From NCBI RefSeq assembly GCF_010365865.1, contig NZ_CP048020.1, positions 1,860,001-1,924,000 on the forward strand: 64,000 nt of DNA. Direction: 5' to 3'. The DNA comes from Treponema vincentii (GTDB taxonomy: Bacteria > Spirochaetota > Spirochaetia > Treponematales > Treponemataceae). Both the position numbers and the translations under genes were made by a program. The stretch's first letter is position 1, and each line of letters begins with the position of its first letter. Below are positions 43,837-52,701 of this stretch, piece after piece. The notes under the pieces are model-generated. The model had not been told where the DNA came from, did not search any database, and saw nothing but the letters and a program-made list of their open reading frames with translations.

Positions 43837-46038
43837 ATGAAGTGGACGATAAAACAAAACGAAAAAATTAAAAAGTGGTATTTTTCCGTCAGCGGCGTAG
43901 ACAATAAAGAAAACTGCGTATTTCCCGCCTATGAGGAAATAGTTGAACAGGCAAAAAAAGAAGGGGTGTCTACCGAAAACCTTATTAATGCACAACAGTT
44001 TGAACGTTACTTTGATAAAATAGTGTATGGAACGACAGTACCGCTTCCCCTCGAAATCGAGCTTGATCCATCCTTCGATACGCGGCTCATTATCGATCCG
44101 GACAAAACAAAAGCAACGCTCTATATACGGAAAGCAAAAGACGAGCCGCACAATATCGATAAAAAATTGATTACAACAATGCTGAATAACAGCCAGATTG
44201 CAAACATCGATTTTAAAGTGCTGGATCAAAAAATAGATGCTTTTATCGAAGCTCCCGATCGGGAAATTGAGCTTGTCATTGCAGAAGGCACACTACCCGG
44301 ACGAGGAAAAGACCGGTCGCTTATTCCGCACATTACGAAATTGGATGAGGCAGAAGATATTCTGCTCCGCAAGAAATTGCTCCATGCAGTGGGAACAGCT
44401 CGTGAGCAGCCGCAGATGATATACGACAAAGATTTCCCGCTTTCCGAAGCACAATCTCTTTCCATCGTCGCAAAACATGATCTACTGTATGAATTTTCAA
44501 AATCGGAACTCGGGACAAGTGGAGCGGATATTTACGGGAATACTATTCCGGGGTTACCGGGCAACGATCCTTTTGTGCTGGATTTACGGAATATCACGCA
44601 AACGAATGACGAATTGAAGGCCGGTTGCAATGGAATCCTTTTATCGGCGGAAAGCCCTGACGGCCTCAAGCTACGTATTATCCCGTATAAAGATGCTACG
44701 GTCAAAGCTGTTATCAGCGACGACAAAATGGAAGCCTCTCTCATTCTCGAATCGGGAAGAGGGGCAGGAGCACGCCTTTCGCTTTCTCGCTTAAAAAAAG
44801 CATTGGACGAAGTGAACCTGCCTCCTGATCGGTATACCGACAAAATACTGAAAGACGCTATTTACGAAGCACGACTTTCTTCCGCACCGGTTAAATTTAC
44901 CGTCAGTAGGGGTATACAGCCGGTTGCCCCGCATTCGTACCAATTCGACTGGAAGGTTGATTTCGGGTATTCAAACAGTGTTTCGGTAAAACGGGGAGAA
45001 ACCCTCCTGGAAACACTCTTTCAGGAAGCCGGCGAAAAGGGCTCCGATGTATTCGGAAACACTATAGAAATCAATCAGGCAGCACTGTTAAAACTGCCCC
45101 AAACCGATAACACCATCCGTGTTATTAAACAAGGAAGAAAAATTTCGTTCGTAGCGGCTGTGCATGGGGAGTTGATACGTACCGGTGAAAAGCTCAAAAT
45201 ACTCAATTCAAAGATTATCGATACGGATGTAAATAAAGAAACCGGCGATATTATCTTTGCCGGTGATGTGATTATCAACGGGGATATTGATGCAGATCGC
45301 AGCGTAAAAGCGGGCGGCTGTTTAACCGTCAACGGAGATGCAGGCGTATCGCTGGTGTACACTAAGGAATCGCTTTTAATGAACGGCGGCATACGGGGAG
45401 AAAGCCGCGGCACGGTGTGGGCAAAGAATACGATGGCGCTCCATTTTGCCGAAACGGCACGGCTATTTGCAGGCGGTAATATCTATATCAATGAGTACAG
45501 TTTCCGCTGTGTCGTTAAAACAAACGGTCAGCTGATTATGACCGGAGAGCCCGGTAGTTTTATCGGCGGAAATGCTCATGCGGCTCATGGTATCAATGTG
45601 CGAAATTTAGGGGATTACAAAACCGTCCGTACGATTATTTCATTTGGACAAGACTACCTGATAAAAGATAAGATAGAGGTATACGAAAAACAGACACAGG
45701 ACAACCTGTTGGAGCTTGCCCGCATAGAAGGGGAATTAAACGACTCGGAAACCCCTGCCGACCGTATCCAAGAACTGCGGGAACAAAAAGTCATCTTACT
45801 TAAATCAAACACATCTCTCGGCATAAAGATTTTTAAGCTGAAAGAAAATTTTGAATCGCATATTTCTTCGGAAATAAAGGTAACCGGCACCGTGTACCCC
45901 GGCGTTATTTTGGAAAGTCACGGCAGATATTATGAAGTACGCGAACCGGCTTCTCATGTCATATTCACTTTCGATTCAAAACAGGGCAGGATAGTCTGTA
46001 AGCAAATTGAAGATAAAATCGAGTTTACGGCGGAATAA
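43837..46038 (+). CDS. FapA-family protein (DUF342)
   Basis: A 733-residue protein of the FapA/DUF342 family: an N-terminal regulatory half, and the family's beta-solenoid (about 400-600), with repeats such as VNKETGDIIFAGDVIINGDI and VKAGGCLTVNGDA ... GGNAHAAHGINVRNLG, followed by a coiled coil (about 610-670). FapA proteins are polymerising and associate with the envelope, though the exact role in bacteria is unclear. The ATG at 43837 is chosen; an in-frame start at 43804 overlaps the ATPase gene. Confidence 0.85.
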   Translation: MKWTIKQNEKIKKWYFSVSGVDNKENCVFPAYEEIVEQAKKEGVSTENLINAQQFERYFDKIVYGTTVPLPLEIELDPSFDTRLIIDPDKTKATLYIRKAKDEPHNIDKKLITTMLNNSQIANIDFKVLDQKIDAFIEAPDREIELVIAEGTLPGRGKDRSLIPHITKLDEAEDILLRKKLLHAVGTAREQPQMIYDKDFPLSEAQSLSIVAKHDLLYEFSKSELGTSGADIYGNTIPGLPGNDPFVLDLRNITQTNDELKAGCNGILLSAESPDGLKLRIIPYKDATVKAVISDDKMEASLILESGRGAGARLSLSRLKKALDEVNLPPDRYTDKILKDAIYEARLSSAPVKFTVSRGIQPVAPHSYQFDWKVDFGYSNSVSVKRGETLLETLFQEAGEKGSDVFGNTIEINQAALLKLPQTDNTIRVIKQGRKISFVAAVHGELIRTGEKLKILNSKIIDTDVNKETGDIIFAGDVIINGDIDADRSVKAGGCLTVNGDAGVSLVYTKESLLMNGGIRGESRGTVWAKNTMALHFAETARLFAGGNIYINEYSFRCVVKTNGQLIMTGEPGSFIGGNAHAAHGINVRNLGDYKTVRTIISFGQDYLIKDKIEVYEKQTQDNLLELARIEGELNDSETPADRIQELREQKVILLKSNTSLGIKIFKLKENFESHISSEIKVTGTVYPGVILESHGRYYEVREPASHVIFTFDSKQGRIVCKQIEDKIEFTAE

Positions 46039-46049
46039 GAGGTATTTTT

Positions 46050-47039
46050 ATGATTTGTGCTATTCAATATCCGTCGTGGATACAACCGGAGATTATTCCG
46101 GGCTTTCCCTTTTTACGATGGTACGGGTTTATGTACCTCGTTGCCTTTACAATCGCATTCGTACTGTTTAAGGTACAGGTTAATAAAGGCGAATTACAAC
46201 GGTATGCAAAAAGCGAAAAGCCTATCACGAATGAAGATATTATTGACTTTTTTACCTGGTCGCTTTTCGGACTGATGCTCGGTGCCCGCATTTTTGCAAC
46301 GCTGGTATATGAGCCGGAATGGCTTTATTGGCAAAAGCCGTGGTTGATCTTTTGGCCGTTTTCCAAAACAAGAGAATGGACGGGGCTGCAAGGGATGTCG
46401 TATCACGGAGGTTTTATCGGCTGCTTCTTAGGCGCCTTTCTGTGGACAAAGCGGCATAAGCAGGACTTTTTTGCATGGGCGGATACCGCAGCAGCGGGAA
46501 TACCGCTTGGCTACACCTTCGGAAGGCTCGGAAACTTTTTCAACGGCGAACTCTACGGGCGTATTACGACAAGCCCCATCGGTATGCTCTTTCCGTCGGT
46601 ACCGCTCCACGACTGCTTCCCGGTTAAAGAAGCATGGGTACGGGAGTTTGCAGCAAAAGCAGGAGTCGCCATACAGGAAGGCGCGCAGTATGTCAACCTA
46701 CCCCGCCACCCGAGCCAGCTGTATGAGGCACTTTTTGAAGGAGTACTCCTCTGGATTGCGGTATGGCTGGTACGCAATAAAAAACCGTTTAACGGCTTTT
46801 TATTTTGCTTCTACACCATCGGTTACGGGGTTGTTCGTTTTTTCATCGAATACTTCCGCCAGCCCGATTATGAGCTGGGCTTCCGGATTGCTGCTGCTGC
46901 GGACGAGGCAAATATCTATCTTTTTAGCTCGTTCAAAAATATTTCTACCGGACAAGTCTTTTGCTTTATGATGATTGCAGGCGGATTTATCGGTATCGCT
47001 CTTTTAGCTCGGTACAATCGGAAGAAGAACCGTGGATAA
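46050..47039 (+). CDS. lgt: Prolipoprotein diacylglyceryl transferase
   Basis: Adds diacylglycerol to the lipobox Cys of prolipoproteins at the inner membrane. Family motifs: FLRWYGFMYLVAFTIAF, the GLQGMSYHGGFIGCFLG block with the essential His, the Lgt signature GRLGNFFNGELYGR, and HPSQLYEALFEG. Seven membrane segments are expected. The enzyme serves the many lipoproteins of this window. Length 329 is slightly above average because of an insert (about 185-215). Confidence 0.95.
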   Translation: MICAIQYPSWIQPEIIPGFPFLRWYGFMYLVAFTIAFVLFKVQVNKGELQRYAKSEKPITNEDIIDFFTWSLFGLMLGARIFATLVYEPEWLYWQKPWLIFWPFSKTREWTGLQGMSYHGGFIGCFLGAFLWTKRHKQDFFAWADTAAAGIPLGYTFGRLGNFFNGELYGRITTSPIGMLFPSVPLHDCFPVKEAWVREFAAKAGVAIQEGAQYVNLPRHPSQLYEALFEGVLLWIAVWLVRNKKPFNGFLFCFYTIGYGVVRFFIEYFRQPDYELGFRIAAAADEANIYLFSSFKNISTGQVFCFMMIAGGFIGIALLARYNRKKNRG

Positions 47040-47500
47040 GCCCCTGTTGCCTACAAAAAAACAAAACGATAATTTTACCTTTTCACTCCTTCCATTCGGT
47101 ACGCGGACAGGGTACGCCGTTATGTTGCTGTGCATTGTTGCGGCCTCAGCCCTTATGTATAGTGAACGGCGCCAGCTGCCGATTTTGGGAATCATACTGA
47201 GCTGTTTTGCATTGTTTGTGCTATGCTACGTAGATCGGTGGCGCTTTAACTGCACGAAAAAAGACCATAGAGTATCGGGTGGGCCTTGTTTTTCTTGCTC
47301 TGCGCAAGCAGTATTCCTTCTCAGACATCGAAAAAGTCGAAACTGAGCGCTTTGTCAAAGGTCTGTTTAAAACAGAGTTTATAAAATGTATGCTGTGTTT
47401 ACGTACCGGAGAAAAAAAAAAAACCGTCGCCATTTTTCCGGCACGCAACAAAGCGCTCGAACGACAGTGGAAAACACTCTCGGCGTTTTTCGCCGATTAA
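47032..47500 (+). pseudogene. Small PH-like membrane protein, one frameshift
   Basis: The first frame gives two membrane helices (TGYAVMLLCIVAASALMYS, ILGIILSCFALFVLCYVD) and the second a soluble domain (GLVFLALRKQYSFSDIEKVE ... RTGEKKKTVAIFPARN) that looks like a bacterial PH-like fold. Removing one A from the run of six at 47257-47262 joins them in register (TKK then TIEYRVG). The start overlaps the lgt stop, so it is coupled to lgt. Function unknown. Confidence 0.7.
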
Positions 47501-47527
47501 AAAAAACAATTAAAAAAGGGAGAGAAT

Positions 47528-47989
47528 ATGCGCTGTCCGTATTGCGGAAGTGTTGACGACAAAGTGGTAGAGTCCCGAACGCTCGGGCAAGGCGATTGTA
47601 TCAGGCGGAGACGAGAATGCCTCAGCTGCGGGTACCGCTTTACCAGCTATGAGCGGATAGAAGAAAAACCGCTGATGGTGGTTAAACGAAACGGACGGAG
47701 GGAACCCTTTGACCGCGCGAAATTGGAACGCGGCATCGAACGTTCGCTGGAAAAACGTCCCGTTTCGATGAACGAAATTGAAAACATCGTCAGCGATATT
47801 GAAGATGCGGCGGTTATGAATAGTAAGAGCGCGAAAGAAATCAAGAGCACGGAACTGGGCGAAATGGTACTTGCTCGTTTATACACCGTAGATAAAGTGG
47901 CATATATCCGGTTCGCATCGGTATATAAGAAATTTAATGACCTTGATGAATTTATCAATGAGGTGAAAAAAATACATGAGCATCTTTAA
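47528..47989 (+). CDS. nrdR: Transcriptional repressor NrdR
   Basis: A 153-residue regulator of ribonucleotide reductase genes. It has the zinc ribbon MRCPYCGSVDDKVVESR ... RRRECLSCGYRFTSYER and the ATP-cone domain (VVKRNGRREPFDRAKLERGI ... VAYIRFASVYKKF). Strong ribosome site (AAAGGGAGA). It is followed at once by nrdD, which is a likely target, but no clear pair of NrdR boxes was seen between them. The 3' end of the gene takes part in a palindrome. Confidence 0.95.
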   Translation: MRCPYCGSVDDKVVESRTLGQGDCIRRRRECLSCGYRFTSYERIEEKPLMVVKRNGRREPFDRAKLERGIERSLEKRPVSMNEIENIVSDIEDAAVMNSKSAKEIKSTELGEMVLARLYTVDKVAYIRFASVYKKFNDLDEFINEVKKIHEHL

Positions 47990-48019
47990 AAAACTGAGAT
48001 TTTTAGAGATGCTCACATG
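47975..48019. repeat. CTCTAAAAA-type hairpin across the nrdR stop codon
   Basis: GAGCATCTTTAAAAA and TTTTTAGAGATGCTC pair with one mismatch around ACTGAGA. The left arm is the last nrdR codons. It could attenuate nrdD, and its arms match the 18.1- and 21.5-kb hairpins. Confidence 0.65.
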
Positions 48020-48043
48020 TCAAATATGGGGAGGAAGAAAAAC

Positions 48044-50140
48044 ATGGATCAAGCGGTATTTCCTGAATGGACGGCCTTTTTAGGAGACACAACGATAGAA
48101 ACAAAGCCGGTATTGCGGTCGGTAGTAAAACGGTCGGGTGATATTGAAATCTTTAATCGGAATAAAATAAAGATAGCGATTCAAAAAGCAATCGAGGCGG
48201 TTACCGGTTCGGCGGATGAAGAAAAAGCCGATTCGCTGACGGCTGCGGTGGAAGAGAAACTGACAGAGTTGATGGCTTCGCGCCATGCTCATTCTATTCC
48301 CGCAATCGAGGAAATTCAGGATATTATCGAAAATGTTTTGATCGAACGCAATGAAGCAAAAATCGCAAAGGCTTTCATCCTCTACCGTGCAAAACGGGAA
48401 GCTGTCCGCGATGCGGAGCGGCTGATGATCGATATCGACAAAACGATGAATGGCTACTTGAGTAAAAGCGATTGGCGGGTGAACGAGAATGCCAATGTCA
48501 ACTTTTCGCTCGGCGGTCTTATCTTACATAACTCCGGCACGATAACGGCAAACTACTGGCTTAAAAATATCTACACACCGGCAATCGCCGAAGCGCATCA
48601 GACAGCCGCTTTCCATATCCATGATCTTTCGATGTTTTCGGGCTATTGCGCGGGATGGTCGCTCCGGCAGCTTATCCAAGAGGGTTTAGGCGGTGTTCCC
48701 GACAAGATTACGTCGAAGCCTGCGCGCCATCTTTCCACCCTCATTCAGCAAATCGTAAACTTTCTCGGCATTATGCAAAATGAGTGGGCGGGGGCGCAGG
48801 CATTCAGTTCTTTCGACACCTACCTCGCACCCTTTGTCAAAGCTGATAAGATGGACGAAAAGAGTGTAAAGCAATGCCTGCAAAGCTTTATCTACGGGGT
48901 TAACACGCCGAGCCGTTGGGGGAGCCAAGCACCGTTTACCAATATCACGCTCGACTGGACATGCCCCAAAGATCTTGCCGATAAAAAAGCAGTAGTCGGC
49001 GGAAAGGAAACCGATTTTACCTATGGCGATTGCCAAGCGGAAATGGATATGATCAATAAGCTCTTTATCGAGCTGATGCTTGAAGGCGATGCGGCAGGGC
49101 GCGGCTTTCAGTATCCTATTCCGACCTACAATATTACCGAAGATTTTAAGTGGGATAGCCCGAACGCCGCCCTCCTTTTTGAGATGACGGCAAAATACGG
49201 GACTCCGTATTTTCAGAATTTTATCAATTCGGATCTTAACCCGAGCGATGTCCGCTCCATGTGCTGCCGTTTACAGCTGGATAAGCGAGAGCTGCGGAAA
49301 CGAGGCGGCGGTCTTTTCGGCTCCGATGAATTTACCGGCTCCATCGGCGTGGTTACCATCAATATGCCGCAAATCGGCTACCTTGCGCGTACGGAAAAAG
49401 AATACTTTGACCGCCTCGACTATCTGATGGAACTTGCCAAAACCAGTTTGCAGATTAAGCGCAAGGTGATTCAGCGGCTGTTGGAGGGAGGGCTTTTCCC
49501 GTATACGCGCCGGTATCTCCAGCACTTGAACAACCACTTTTCTACAATCGGGATTTGCGGCATGAACGAATCATGCCTTAACTTCCTCGGTGAAACTATC
49601 GTTGGAGACGCCGGTAAGGCCTTTGCCGAAAAAGTACTGACCCACATGCGCAAGCGGCTCGCTGATTTTCAGGAACAAACGGGCGATCTCTTTAACCTTG
49701 AAGCAACCCCTGCCGAAAGCACTTCATACCGGCTTGCGCGGCATGACAAGCAGCAGTTCCCCGATATTATCACCTCCGGGGAGCGCGATCCTTACTATAC
49801 CAATTCAAGCCAGCTGCCGGTTTCGTATACCGCCGATGTGTTTGAAGCCTTGGATCATCAGGAAGCGCTGCAGCGTAAATACACCGGCGGTACGGTATTC
49901 CATATCTTCTTAGGTGAATCGATTAAAGAGTGGCAGGCGTGCCGTGATTTGGTTAAAGCGGTTGCGTCCCATTACCGTATCCCGTATTTTTCCATATCGC
50001 CGACCTTCTCCATCTGCCCCACGCACGGGTACATCGACGGAGAGCATTTTGAATGTCCCTTGTGTAAACGCGAAAAAGAAGCTGAATTGGAAGCCCGCCT
50101 ACGTGAACTGGAAGCGGAGAGGGAGGCCTTGGGCTACTAA
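48044..50140 (+). CDS. nrdD: Anaerobic ribonucleoside-triphosphate reductase
   Basis: A 698-residue class III reductase catalytic subunit: an N-terminal ATP-cone (about 20-115: VVKRSGDIEIFNRNKIKIAI) and the NrdD body with HDLSMFSGYCAGWSLRQLI, GFQYPIPTYNI, CCRLQLDKRELRKRGGG and GICGMNESCLNF (radical-bearing Cys region), then the ICPTHGY ... CPLCKRE zinc site. Unusually, the chain ends in a charged helix soon after CPLC, and no RxxGY glycyl-radical motif is seen. nrdG is not adjacent. I chose 48044 because GGGAGGA precedes it; 48017 and 48026 are in frame. Confidence 0.88.
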   Translation: MDQAVFPEWTAFLGDTTIETKPVLRSVVKRSGDIEIFNRNKIKIAIQKAIEAVTGSADEEKADSLTAAVEEKLTELMASRHAHSIPAIEEIQDIIENVLIERNEAKIAKAFILYRAKREAVRDAERLMIDIDKTMNGYLSKSDWRVNENANVNFSLGGLILHNSGTITANYWLKNIYTPAIAEAHQTAAFHIHDLSMFSGYCAGWSLRQLIQEGLGGVPDKITSKPARHLSTLIQQIVNFLGIMQNEWAGAQAFSSFDTYLAPFVKADKMDEKSVKQCLQSFIYGVNTPSRWGSQAPFTNITLDWTCPKDLADKKAVVGGKETDFTYGDCQAEMDMINKLFIELMLEGDAAGRGFQYPIPTYNITEDFKWDSPNAALLFEMTAKYGTPYFQNFINSDLNPSDVRSMCCRLQLDKRELRKRGGGLFGSDEFTGSIGVVTINMPQIGYLARTEKEYFDRLDYLMELAKTSLQIKRKVIQRLLEGGLFPYTRRYLQHLNNHFSTIGICGMNESCLNFLGETIVGDAGKAFAEKVLTHMRKRLADFQEQTGDLFNLEATPAESTSYRLARHDKQQFPDIITSGERDPYYTNSSQLPVSYTADVFEALDHQEALQRKYTGGTVFHIFLGESIKEWQACRDLVKAVASHYRIPYFSISPTFSICPTHGYIDGEHFECPLCKREKEAELEARLRELEAEREALGY

Positions 50141-50145
50141 CCATC

Positions 50146-50289
50146 AGAGCAATCGCATCAGACTATTTTTAACAGCCCCGCAGAATAAGTGAGGTCGTTC
50201 AAGCAGAATTTCGCCGCGTTGCGTCTCAAATGCTTGCCCAACCTCACTTATTCTGCGATTTTTATTTATCTATCTGATGCGATTGCTCT
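50146..50289. repeat. 144-bp nested palindromic element
   Basis: Outer arms AGAGCAATCGCATCAGA and TCTGATGCGATTGCTCT are perfect, inner arms CGCAGAATAAGTGAGGT and ACCTCACTTATTCTGCG are perfect apart from position, and a central CAAGCAGAATTT/AAATGCTTG pair follows. It fills the gap between the convergent nrdD and alcohol dehydrogenase genes and can terminate both. Confidence 0.8.
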
Positions 50290-50310
50290 TCTCCTGAAAT
50301 GTTTATATTT

Positions 50311-51465
50311 TTAAAAATCAATTTCCTTGCCGTAATAGGCTGCAAGGTAAATCTTCTTAATATCGGCGGGAGAGGTTTTGCGCGGATTGGTCAGCGTACA
50401 AGCATCGTTAAAGGCTCTTTCGCTCATCAAATCCAACACCTTGAGGAATTTATCTTCTGCAATAACGGTATTCTTGCCTTCCTGAATGGTGCGGGTAATG
50501 CCGACTTTCCGGTTCAAGGCAGAGACAGCCTTTGCAATATCGTCGATACCCAAAGCGCCTTCCAGCTTGCTGTAGCGGTCGGTTTCTTTTCTATTGTAGT
50601 TGATAATATACGGAAGCATAATTGCGTTTGCTTCACCGTGTGTCAGATGGAATTCACCGCCGATCTTATGTGCCATCGAGTGTACGATACCGAGTGAGCA
50701 GTTGCTGAATGCGATACCGGCAACCGTAGATGCCGTGTGCATTTTTCCGCGTGCTTCCATATCGTTCCCGTTTGCAACAGCCCGTTCCAGATAGTCGAAT
50801 ACCAGCCGGATTGCTTCAAGTGCATAGGGGTCGGTGTAATCGTCATGGGCGGTAGACACGTATGCTTCGATAGCATGGGTCATAACGTCCATACCTGTCT
50901 GAGCCGTTACCAGCGGCGGCATCTTCGCAGGGATTCTATCATCAACAATTGCAATGTCGGGGATAATATCAGGGCTTACGAGCGGATATTTGATATTCTT
51001 TTCCGTGTCGGTAATAACGGAGAAGGCGGTGATTTCGGAAGCGGTTCCGGAGGTAGAAGGAACACCGACCAGCCTTGCTTTTGTCCGCAGCTTCGGGAAT
51101 TTGAAGGCAGCTAAGTCGTCAAAGTTATAACCGGGGTATTCGTAGTACACCCACATGATTTTTGCAGCATCCATTGCAGATCCGCCGCCCAATGCGATAA
51201 TCCAGTCTGGATTAAAGGCTGCCATCTTTGCGCCGCCTTCTTTACAGGTTTTAACGGAAGGATCGGGTTCTACACCGTCGATAACCAGCACTTGCATACC
51301 TGCTTTTTCCAGATAGCCCTTCGCTTCATCGACGAAGCCGAATTTTTTCATCGAGCTTCCACCGGTAACAATAGCGGCTTTCTTTCCTTCCAAGGTAGAA
51401 AGGAATTCCAAGGCTCCAACCCCGTGTACAATTTTCGGGGGGATACTGAATGTTGCGTACTTCAT
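50311..51465 (-). CDS. Iron-containing alcohol dehydrogenase
   Basis: A 384-residue group III alcohol dehydrogenase of fermentation. It has the cofactor loop ALGGGSAMDAAK, the VPSTSGTASEITAFSVI block, metal ligands in QTGMDVMTHAIEAYVS, SLGIVHSMAHKIGGEFHLTHG, and a normal C-terminus. Butanol-type enzymes share these features, but the true substrate is not clear. Single gene with its own promoter. Confidence 0.93.
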   Translation of the reverse strand: MKYATFSIPPKIVHGVGALEFLSTLEGKKAAIVTGGSSMKKFGFVDEAKGYLEKAGMQVLVIDGVEPDPSVKTCKEGGAKMAAFNPDWIIALGGGSAMDAAKIMWVYYEYPGYNFDDLAAFKFPKLRTKARLVGVPSTSGTASEITAFSVITDTEKNIKYPLVSPDIIPDIAIVDDRIPAKMPPLVTAQTGMDVMTHAIEAYVSTAHDDYTDPYALEAIRLVFDYLERAVANGNDMEARGKMHTASTVAGIAFSNCSLGIVHSMAHKIGGEFHLTHGEANAIMLPYIINYNRKETDRYSKLEGALGIDDIAKAVSALNRKVGITRTIQEGKNTVIAEDKFLKVLDLMSERAFNDACTLTNPRKTSPADIKKIYLAAYYGKEIDF

Positions 51466-51560
51466 AATTTATACTCCTATTCATTAAAAGAGGTGTTATG
51501 TGCTGCCGTTTTACCTATGTTTAAACGGATAGTTCAACACTCTTTTATTTTATAGATAGT

Positions 51561-51589
51561 ATTATAACGATATATTATTATTTAGTAAA
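51561..51589 (-). promoter_or_regulatory. Promoter of the alcohol dehydrogenase gene
   Basis: On the minus strand TTTACT and consensus TATAAT with a 17-base spacer, leaving a leader of about 90 bases with an ATAGGAG ribosome site. Confidence 0.75.
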
Positions 51590-51672
51590 GAGGGAAAACG
51601 ATAAAAAAACACCGATCGCCCCAACAGAGAGACTAAACGGTGGTAGCCGGATAAAAAAATTCAGAAGTTCTA

Positions 51673-51701
51673 TTGACATTACAATCAAGCCGCTGTATAG
51701 T
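51673..51701 (+). promoter_or_regulatory. Promoter of the sirtuin-Rrf2 operon
   Basis: TTGACA and TATAGT with 17 bases between. The leader of about 120 bases has no obvious fold. The remaining bases of the 362-bp gap (51590-51672) show nothing. Confidence 0.75.
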
Positions 51702-51827
51702 CATAGATGTAAATTCATAAGAACAACCAACTTTTTTTCCGTTCGCTGGTGAATGGGCGTCATGCTATTCCTGCACGTGAAACGTTTTTGCATGTGCAAG
51801 ACGAAGGGATTTACCGGAGGATTTTAT

Positions 51828-52688
51828 ATGAGAGAAGCTATTGAGCAATTAAAACAGATTATTTCCGAAGCGGAAACCGTTGTCATCGGTGCAGGGAGCG
51901 GTCTTTCCACTTCGGCAGGCTTCACCTATTCCGGTGAGCGGTTTGAAAAATATTTTTCCGATTTTGCGGTCAAATACGGTTTTCAGGATATGTATTCGGG
52001 CGGATTTGCTCCTTTTGCCTCGCTTGAAGAGCGTTGGGCATACTGGAGCCGCTATATTATGATAAACCGTTATATGGATCCGCCCAAACCGGTTTATAAC
52101 AACATACTTTCGCTTGTGCGGAACAAAGATTATTTTGTGCTTACGACAAACGTAGACCATTGCTTCCAAAAAGCGGGTTTTGACAAGGAGCGGCTGTTTT
52201 ATACGCAGGGCGACTACGGGCTGTTTCAATGCAGTGAACCGTGTCATCAAAAAACCTATGACAACGAAAAACAAATCCGCGCAATGTGGGAATTCCGCGA
52301 CGAGATGAAAATCCCGTCAGAACTTGTACCGCATTGTCCTGTTTGCGGAAAACCGATGAGTATGAACCTTCGGGCAGATGACACTTTTGTTACAGATGAG
52401 GGCTGGTCTAAGGCAGCCAATCAATATGAAACATTTTTACAAAGCCGGAATATAACAAGCCGTTCCAGTCAACAAGAAGGAACGGGGAAGGTGTTGTTTC
52501 TTGAGCTGGGTGTTGGAAGAAACACTCCCGGAATTATAAAGTATCCGTTTTGGCAGATGACAGCAAAAAATCCGAATGCGCAGTATGTTTGTATAAATTT
52601 TGGGGAAGCGTTTGCACCGTACGAAATAGAAAAACGGTCGCTCTGTATCAATGATGACATTGGCGGGGTTTTGCAAGAACTACTATAA
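51828..52688 (+). CDS. Class M sirtuin (SirTM-type)
   Basis: A 286-residue Sir2-fold protein: NAD loop VVIGAGSGLSTSAGFTYSGE, the catalytic region YFVLTTNVDHCFQKAGFDKE, a YTQGDYGLFQCSEPCHQKTY stretch and zinc Cys pairs (CSEPC ... CPVCG), and FLELGVGRNTPGIIKYPFW. These details match class M sirtuins of pathogens, which ADP-ribosylate proteins and often sit with a macrodomain, GcvH-L and a lipoate ligase. Here the partner genes are absent and an Rrf2 regulator follows. Start 51828 has GGAGG; an upstream in-frame start is less likely. Confidence 0.88.
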   Translation: MREAIEQLKQIISEAETVVIGAGSGLSTSAGFTYSGERFEKYFSDFAVKYGFQDMYSGGFAPFASLEERWAYWSRYIMINRYMDPPKPVYNNILSLVRNKDYFVLTTNVDHCFQKAGFDKERLFYTQGDYGLFQCSEPCHQKTYDNEKQIRAMWEFRDEMKIPSELVPHCPVCGKPMSMNLRADDTFVTDEGWSKAANQYETFLQSRNITSRSSQQEGTGKVLFLELGVGRNTPGIIKYPFWQMTAKNPNAQYVCINFGEAFAPYEIEKRSLCINDDIGGVLQELL

Positions 52689-52701
52689 AAAAAGGTGAAA
52701 T

